NCBI GenBank assembly: GCA_902459845.2
Contig: CABPSV020000055.1
Location: 1 to 16,435, forward strand
Length of the DNA: 16,435 nt
Direction of reading: 5' to 3'
Source: Hepatocystis sp. ex Piliocolobus tephrosceles
Lineage: Eukaryota > Apicomplexa > Aconoidasida > Haemosporida > Plasmodiidae
The translations under genes were made by a program, and so were the position numbers. Positions 10,926-16,435 of the stretch are shown here, piece by piece. A model generated the notes under the pieces. It searched no databases. It was not told where the DNA came from and saw only the letters and a program-made list of their open reading frames with translations. Each line of letters starts with the position of its first letter. Position 1 is the stretch's first letter.

Positions 10926-11278
10926 CGAGTTATATAGAATGAGAGTAAATAAAAATTCTAATGCAACGTACTTTGTCACTTTTGTCAATATAATTTTTTT
11001 TTTCTTTTTTTTAGGTCATACTAAGGTGAACACAGACATAAAGCGCCTATACAATTAGCATAAGCATAAACATTTACCTTTTTTTTTTTTTTTTTTTTTA
11101 AACCATATAAATTTTTTTTTTTTTACTTCTTTATTAATTATTTTTTTATTTATAGGGTGTTGAAGAACTAAAGGATTACTCCAAGTCATGTTACATGTTG
11201 CTGGAGAATATAGAATTTTCATTTTATGATAAAATCAAGTTATTTATTAATATTTTTTTTGATTATAAAAATTATTAA
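7427..11278 (+). CDS. GPI1: GPI-GlcNAc transferase subunit GPI1/PIG-Q, ten exons
   Basis: Exons: 7427-7585, 7913-9342, 9518-9619, 9760-9889, 10038-10117, 10349-10419, 10566-10655, 10776-10892, 11015-11025, 11156-11278; all phases agree, giving 770 residues. GPI1/PIG-Q is a membrane subunit of the ER complex that moves GlcNAc from UDP-GlcNAc to phosphatidylinositol, the first step of GPI-anchor synthesis. The diagnostic block is GKKWNILKLRVD (635-646) followed by ILGTVLFTIFIFLYPT, almost matching human GKKWNVLRQRVD and GTLLFTILLFLLPT. WGLKLN, near residue 541, matches the family GLKMN. Hydrophobic segments lie near 403-420, 496-516, 577-604, 608-614, 659-686 and 689-710. GIKF plus the last exon resemble the family's C-terminal end. 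Residues 85-400 are largely low complexity, with NQNL and SSED repeats; human PIG-Q also has a long N-terminal part, but a different one. Donors are GTAATG, GTAAGA, GTAAGT, GTACGT, GTAAGA, GTTAGT, GTATGT, GTAAAA and GTGAAC. Exons 3-8 are the surest; exon 9 is the least sure. Confidence 0.9.
7699..7745 (+). repeat. TTTA/TCTA tetranucleotide tract in GPI1 intron 1
   Basis: Six or so ATTT units pass into ATCT and AGCT variants inside intron 1 (7586-7912). It is a simple repeat with no evident role and could serve as a polymorphic marker. Confidence 0.8.
8341..8411 (+). repeat. 12-nt coding minisatellite (NQNL repeat) in GPI1
   Basis: The unit CCAAAATCTAAA occurs five times perfectly (8341-8400), followed by a partial copy. 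It encodes Asn-Gln-Asn-Leu repeats in the disordered N-terminal part of the GPI1 protein. The perfect copies imply recent expansion. Confidence 0.93.
8655..8741 (+). repeat. 12-nt coding repeat (SSDN/SSED) in GPI1
   Basis: Units of the type GACAGTAGTGAA encode an acidic Ser/Asp/Glu stretch that grades from SSDN to SSED to SNED and SDD. The Ser-acid pattern resembles casein-kinase-2-like phosphorylation sites, though that is inference. It lies in the N-terminal disordered part, before the first hydrophobic segment. Confidence 0.88.
9375..9444 (+). repeat. 14-nt degenerate tandem repeat in GPI1 intron 2
   Basis: Five 14-nt units can be laid out: TATCTATATATGTG twice, then TGTCCATATATGGC, CTATCCATTTATGG and AGTATCCATGTATG. 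The first two are identical and the rest diverge progressively. They fill much of intron 2 (9343-9517). No function is evident. Confidence 0.75.
11015..11025 (+). other. GPI1: Predicted 11-nt microexon (exon 9) of GPI1
   Basis: The bases GTCATACTAAG follow a clear acceptor (T-tract, TTTTTAG) and precede a GTGAAC donor. Exon 8 leaves one base (phase 1). One plus eleven bases make four codons (Cys-His-Thr-Lys), and exon 10 opens in phase 0. Exon 8 cannot join exon 10 directly, because that join puts TGA in frame. GTGAAC is the only GT after the acceptor and before the in-frame stop at 11056-11058. The rival reading is that this is the last exon, ending at that stop. Confidence 0.55.
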
Positions 11279-11501
11279 AAATTGTTAAAATTTGTTAAAT
11301 GTTATTAAATGTTAATTATTGATAAGTTTTTTTTTTTTTTTTTTTTTTTTTTATCTATGTATTATATGTGTTTCGAAATTTACTATGTATACGTGTATAT
11401 ATATACAAGTAATTTTTACACATAGTGTAGATATATTTCAAAAATTCATTATTTATGTAATATTTAAAAAATATATGAAAAAAAAACAAAACAAAATGCA
11501 A

Positions 11502-11554
<53 letters not shown>

Positions 11555-11867
11555 AACATATTTAATTTGTATCGGAATATTAAGAATAAAAAAAAAAAAA
11601 AAAAAACACAATCCATAATTATGTTCATATGTTTATATTTGACGTTTTATTTTGCACATTTTTTTTTTTCCAGTAAGTTATATTTCTTGTAGTTTTATAT
11701 TATAAATGTTAACAATTCACTTCGAAAATATTCGAGTTTTACTAACACAAAAACTAAATCCATTTGTACATGTATATTATATTCGTAAGGGAAAGGAAGT
11801 ATAGACGGATTATAAAACAGTCATTATTTAAGAACACACATATATAAGTTGATAATATAACTACTTA
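11279..11867. other. Convergent 3'-3' spacer between GPI1 and the CLEC16A-like gene
   Basis: No coding exon is supported. It contains TTGTTAAAT-like repeats just after the GPI1 stop (11281-11320), T26 at 11327-11352, A48 at 11503-11550 and A18 near 11589-11606. The T26 and A48 tracts could pair in a transcript crossing both. The region must carry the 3' ends of both genes, but I cannot place poly(A) sites. Confidence 0.6.
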
Positions 11868-11951
11868 TTAATTAATACTAAGGTACTCTATTAATTTCTT
11901 CTTATACTTTTCGTTTACTTGTTGTATTGCGCTCTTTAGCTCTTTCTATAA

Positions 11952-11989
<38 letters not shown>

Positions 11990-12492
11990 TAGTATATATT
12001 ACAATTTGTTCGATAAGGCAATTATTATATATCGAACAACATATGTATGTAAGTATGTATGTATATGTAATTAGTCAACTAGCTAAGTGCTAAAATAAAA
12101 CTTACATATACGATTATCGATCTAGTCATATCATAAAAATTTAACTTCAAAATATTTTTCATAAAGTTTAGTTCCCCATAGTACCAATCTTTTTTCATGT
12201 TCGTTAAGCTAAAAAATAAAATAAAATAAAATAATAATAATAATAATAATAATAATAATTTATAAATAGGTTAATTAGTATGGCAGTTAATACGATATTT
12301 AATACGTCATTTAATATATTAATTAATTCAGAAATGAAACAATTCAACTAAAATAAATAAATATATACATACATACATAAATATTTATTTATTTATATAT
12401 TTATTTTTTTTTTTTTCATGTTATAATTTTGTCTTAAAAATATGAATATACGTATGTGAACATTCTTGTATTGATGTGTCGGTGTGTTGATT

Positions 12493-12528
<36 letters not shown>

Positions 12529-12974
12529 TTACATTTTGCTCTTTCTATAGGCCCTACTATACTTAGACAAAATATAATAATTTTTGTTAACTTTTGTATT
12601 ATCTTCAATTATTGTATCTTCAGTATTCGTACTGTAAAATTTAGTTACATTAGCACTGTTACATTCAGTGGTACTACTATTAAAAAGTTTCTCTGTATTA
12701 TTAAAATCTACATTTTGGGAGTTACTTGAATAATTAATTTCTTCGTTACTATAACTATATATATGTACTATTAGTTTTTTATTATCATTTTTATCTATGA
12801 ATATATCAATAAACATTAAAGGGTAACTGAATATTATTAGAGCTTGGCTTATATGATTATTAGACGGTATACATAATAAAAAGTTTCGGTTATCTTCAAT
12901 GTAGTAGCAATTAAACTGAAAAAAAAAAAAGACAAAAAAAAAAAAAAAAGGGTTATTATGCTATGTCTCTGTAG

Positions 12975-13057
<83 letters not shown>

Positions 13058-13538
13058 GATACAATATATATAGCATAATAATATATAGACATAATTTTTT
13101 TTTTTTTTCCTTTATAAATTTATGTCTTACAATTTTGTTGTTATTTTTCAAATAACATTTGATCGTATTTTTATTTTTAATGTCTATCAATGTGGTTATG
13201 TTTTTGTTGTTGGAATCAAATGGAAAGGGGATCTTTGGTTCACTATTAATGTAAAGAAAAAAAGTGTGATTATGTAAAAAAAAAATTAACATTTTTGTTA
13301 TTTCATTACTTTCGTTATGTATGTTGTCCTTTTTGTTCCTTTTTTTTTTTTTTTTTTTTACTTGTTTTTGTATGACATAATTTGCTGTAGCTTGTTTAAC
13401 ATGTTATCCAAAGCGAAAAATGCCTAAAAATTGGGAGAATAAAATGATTTTTTTTTTTTGTTGTTGTTGTTTTTTTATATCAATGTGTTACTTGTTATGT
13501 ATAGTTACATATGTATATGTTTAGTCTCAAATACGTAC

Positions 13539-13574
<36 letters not shown>

Positions 13575-14186
13575 ATTTTATTTTGTTTTATTTTTTATTT
13601 CCCTTTCTAACATGAATATTGCGTCTGTACAAGTCATTTTGAGATACTGGATAAGAAAATAAATAGTTGTCTTTGAATTCTGTTAAATAAAATGATAAAA
13701 ATAAAAAATAAAATTAAACATGTTGTGTTATAACTTAAAATTGTTTATAGTTAGTGATAAACATCGAAGTAAAAATATGAACATAAATGTATATAATAGG
13801 TGTGCACATTTTTTTTTTTTATTTTTATAAATACCGTTACCACCGTTCATAATATCAGTTAAAACAGTGTTTGCATATCTTCTTATTTTTTCCTGGTCAC
13901 AGTTCTCATATATTTTAAATTCCTCCTACAAACAAGCGAAATGAACATGTATGTAATGTGGATTACCATAAAATTGATAAATACATATTAACGTAAGCAC
14001 ATAAAAGTTGTTGATAATTTTAAATTGTTTTAAAGTTACCCAAAAGATTTGACACACTTTATATTCTATTTTTTTTATAAAGGTTTTTATTATATTAGCC
14101 AGCTTTTTCTTGATCTGTTAAATGTACAAATGTATATATATATATATGTGTCTTATTTTTGTACATATTTTTTAATTCGTACGTAA

Positions 14187-14220
<34 letters not shown>

Positions 14221-16435
14221 GAACAGTGTAACAAATATATTACATAAACATTTCAATAATCGCATAATCTGAAAATAAATTAATTTAGTTAAGCGTAAGG
14301 TTTTCTCCTTTATTCACTCGTTCGTTCGTTCAGTTTTTTTTTTTTTTTTTCAAGTACTTTTTTCCTTTTTTTTCAAGTACTTTTTTCCTTTTTTTTCAAG
14401 TACTTTTTTTCTTTTTTTTCAAGTACTTTTTTTGCCTTTTTTACCTGTTTTATCAAGTTCAGTAACGATGTAAATACAGACAAAGACAATTTTTGGTCAT
14501 TTACTTTTTGAATATATAACAAAGTTAAACTGATTAATAACTTTAAAGTGAAAACTCTAAGATTTAAACTTTTTATATGAACATTTATTATGTTCCAAAA
14601 AACATATAAAAAATTATATTCGGAGACTTTAAAAAATGGTATAAACATATTATTTAAGTCGCCTTTATATTCTTCAATAAAATTATAAATAAATTGTATA
14701 CTTAATAAAAAATATATATCCGAAATTTTATTTTTTATAATACTCTTTTCACTTTTTCTTATATTTTTTTCTTTTTGTATATTTGTAAGTAATAAAAAAT
14801 TTAAAAATATTGGATTACTCAATTCATTATATTTCTTTATACCACTTTGTTTTATACCACTATTTTTTGCATCACTTTGTTTTATACCACTCTGTTTTAT
14901 ACCACTCATTTTTGCATCACTCTTTTTTGCATCACTCTTTTTTGCATCATTCTGTTTTGCATCACTCTGTTTTATACCACTTTGTTTTATACCACTCTGT
15001 TTTATACCACTCTTTTTTGCATCACTCTTTTTTGCATCACTCTGTTTTGTATCACTCTGTTTTGCATCACTCTGTTTTGTATCACTCTGTTTTGCATCAC
15101 TCTGTTTTGTATCACTCTGTTTTGCATCACTCTGTTTTGTATCACTCTGTTTTGTATCACTCTGTTTTATATTTTTTATTTTGTTATTTTTTTCATCTAC
15201 TTCATTTATTGTACATTCTTCTGAAAATGTTTTATTGTCTGATTTTTTTTCTTCTATTATATTATGGTGAGTGTTTATATCATTGTTAGTACCTACACAA
15301 GAGTCTGTGTTTTCATTTTCTTCCTCACATTGTTTCATATAATCCCCGTTTTGATCATAATACATATTTATCAACTCTAAATAAAGACTTTCTTCCTGTT
15401 TATTATATAATGGCATTATATTATTAATAGAAGAACAATAAACATTTTCATACTCATTGTCATTATTTGGATTTATATTAATATTTATTTTTTTGTGGGT
15501 TTCAAAAAAATAACTATAAAAATAAGGATCTTTCAAATCGTTTGATAAAATTGTATATAAAAATTGAACATTTGTATATTCTCCAAAAATAAGTGAATAA
15601 ACAACATTAGTAATTTTTTTATTTTTTAATATATTTAAGGATCTCATTAAAATAAGTAATAACAGTTTTGTATTAATAATATAATTATGTAGTAAGGTAA
15701 AATTTTTAAAAGAGTTCACATAACATAAGGGATGAAGAAATAAAGCTACTTTAAAAATGTGATAAAATATTTTAGATACAGTTATACTATTGTTATAATA
15801 TTTCGATACATTTGAAGTAAATAAATTAAATTCAAATAAATAATTGTATATATCATTATTTATATTTTCATCAAAAGTTATTTCTTTTTGTAAAGTAGGA
15901 ATTTCAATATGACATTGATTAAAAATTTTTTTTTTTTTTTTTATTTTATTAAAAATATATTTATTTTTTATTATTTTTTTTAATTCATCAATTTCGTAAT
16001 CTTCTGTTAAATAATTAATAATATTATTATTTTTATTATCTTTATTTTTTTTTTCATTTTCACTTTTTATACTGTTATTATCACTATTACTATCACTTTC
16101 ATTGTTACTACTGTTACTTTCATTTATATATTTTTTTTTTTTTTTGTGTAATATTCCATTAGTTGAATTCAGTTGAATATATATATTTTTTTTTGGTCTT
16201 TTTCGAAAATACATATTTTGTAAGGAACTATTCTTAATAATATTAACTTCAGATTTATTGCTATCATACAGATTACTGCCATATTTAGTACTACTACTAT
16301 TTTTATTACTGTTACCACTTTTATTACTACTAATACCAACACTACTACTACTACTACTCCTACTAACATTACTAATTTTTTCACCATTACTATTAACACT
16401 ACCACTACCACTACCACTACCACTACCACTACCAC
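11868..16435 (-). CDS. CLEC16A/Ema/GOP-1-like endolysosomal protein, nine exons, 5' end outside the window
   Basis: Minus-strand exons: beyond 16435-14445, 14114-14040, 13925-13841, 13679-13612, 13423-13362, 13242-13131, 12915-12533, 12208-12106, 11945-11868. All phases agree, giving 984 codons in the window. There is no stop in frame from ATG 16214 to the right edge, so that ATG is probably internal. CLEC16A relatives (fly Ema, worm GOP-1) act in endosome/lysosome maturation and mitophagy. Resemblances by eye: 15573-15875 (ITNVVYSLIFGEY against human LVNSLAEVILNGD, after a matching hydrophobic run); 14460-14825 (LRVFTLKLLISLTLL against IRLATLELSCLLL); and exons 6-7 (CYYIEDNRNFLLCI and KKLIVHIYS against RFLAVDIYQMSLVE and ALNITIHK). 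A disordered KQSD/KQSGI repeat sits where human CLEC16A has its charged loop. The FPL domain would lie upstream, outside the window. Exons 8-9 are less sure, because exon 7 also runs into a stop at 12531-12529. Identity is diverged; the gene itself is solid. Confidence 0.68.
12214..12260 (-). repeat. AAAAT then AAT simple repeats in intron 7 of the CLEC16A-like gene
   Basis: On the plus strand, AAAAT pentamers (12214-12232) pass into about nine AAT units. In transcript sense they form the T-rich tract directly before the acceptor of exon 8 (AG at 12210-12209), so they double as its pyrimidine-rich element. Confidence 0.85.
12977..13057 (-). repeat. Compound (AT)n-(GT)n-(ATGT)n microsatellite in intron 6 of the CLEC16A-like gene
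   Basis: About 23 AT units, then about 10 GT units, then three ATGT units, all inside the intron 13130-12916. This is a likely length-polymorphic marker. Alternating purine-pyrimidine runs of this kind can adopt Z-DNA or cruciform forms in principle. Confidence 0.95.
14351..14442 (-). repeat. 23-nt minisatellite at the 5' end of intron 1 of the CLEC16A-like gene
   Basis: On the plus strand CAAGTAC begins at 14351, 14374, 14397 and 14420, exactly 23 nt apart, each followed by T6-7, CC or C, and a T-tract. In transcript sense the units begin just after the CAG|GTAAAA donor (14444) and each contains AAAAAAGTACTTG, which is itself donor-like. Confidence 0.93.
14838..15167 (-). repeat. 22 tandem 15-nt units coding KQSD(A/T) and KQSGI
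   Basis: The CLEC16A-like protein carries 22 consecutive five-residue units: nine of KQSDT/KQSDA, then KKSDA, KKSGI, KQSGI, KQNDA, KMSGI and KNSGI variants. The N-terminal half alternates D-T and D-A units almost perfectly, a sign of recent two-unit (30-nt) duplication. The region is disordered and Lys/Ser rich. It interrupts the protein between two hydrophobic helical blocks. Confidence 0.96.
16381..16435 (-). repeat. Gly-Ser / Ser-Asn coding repeat at the right edge
   Basis: On the minus strand GGTAGT hexamers encode Gly-Ser pairs from the window edge, followed by Ser-rich and Asn-rich sequence down to the Met at 16214. The frame stays open, so the region is a low-complexity part of the CLEC16A-like protein and not its true N-terminus. 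Confidence 0.8.

Noticed and set aside
11319..11618. Plus-strand ORF starting MISFFFF and ending in Lys runs
   Set aside because: It is produced by T26 and A48 homopolymers in a spacer. There is no family similarity or splice context.
12849..13292. Minus-strand 147-residue ORF read as a standalone gene
   Set aside because: Its middle is a spliced exon (13242-13131) with good acceptor and GTAAGA donor. The rest runs through a microsatellite and T-tracts in an intron.
14810..15289. Long plus-strand ORFs rich in YHSVL/CITLF units opposite the KQSD repeat
   Set aside because: They are mirror frames of a 15-nt repeat that lacks stops on both strands. The minus-strand frame has introns, conserved blocks and a longer open frame.
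16169..16435. Minus-strand ORF rich in Val (MVVVV)
   Set aside because: It is an out-of-frame reading of the GGTAGT repeat. The frame continuous with the CLEC16A-like exon gives Gly-Ser and stays open to the edge.

Overview
This window looks like chromosomal DNA of a malaria parasite (Plasmodium). It is extremely AT-rich, with A or T runs up to 55 bases. Its genes have short introns with T-rich 3' ends, its proteins carry Asn/Lys-rich low-complexity inserts, and one protein has a RAP domain. I cannot tell the species. There is no bacterial-type gene, rRNA, tRNA, CRISPR or recognisable transposon.

There are four protein genes, in the order +, -, +, -. (1) 1003-2047 (+) is a two-exon TRAPPC6/Trs33 subunit of the TRAPP vesicle-tethering complex. 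(2) 2507-6045 (-) is a two-exon RAP-domain protein of about 1101 residues with alpha-helical repeats, probably organellar RNA-related. Its single intron is almost entirely a 20-nt minisatellite. (3) 7427-11278 (+) is a ten-exon GPI1/PIG-Q subunit of the GPI-GlcNAc transferase (modelled 770 residues), including a predicted 11-nt microexon. (4) 11868 to beyond 16435 (-) is a nine-exon gene (984 codons in the window) that I read as a diverged CLEC16A/Ema/GOP-1 family protein. Its 5' part lies off the right edge.

Between them, 1-1002 is upstream sequence of the TRAPP gene, 2048-2506 a convergent 3'-3' spacer, 6046-7426 a divergent spacer that must hold the RAP and GPI1 promoters, and 11279-11867 a convergent spacer. 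The four genes are not one pathway. Three of them (TRAPPC6, GPI1, CLEC16A-like) would act in the endomembrane system: ER-Golgi tethering, GPI-anchor synthesis in the ER, and endolysosomal traffic. The RAP protein would act in an organelle.

Exon models were built by hand from GT/AG sites, reading phase and remembered family sequences. In all four genes the exons join in one continuous frame. The most interesting points are the CLEC16A-like gene, the 11-nt exon, and two introns carrying minisatellites whose units resemble splice signals.
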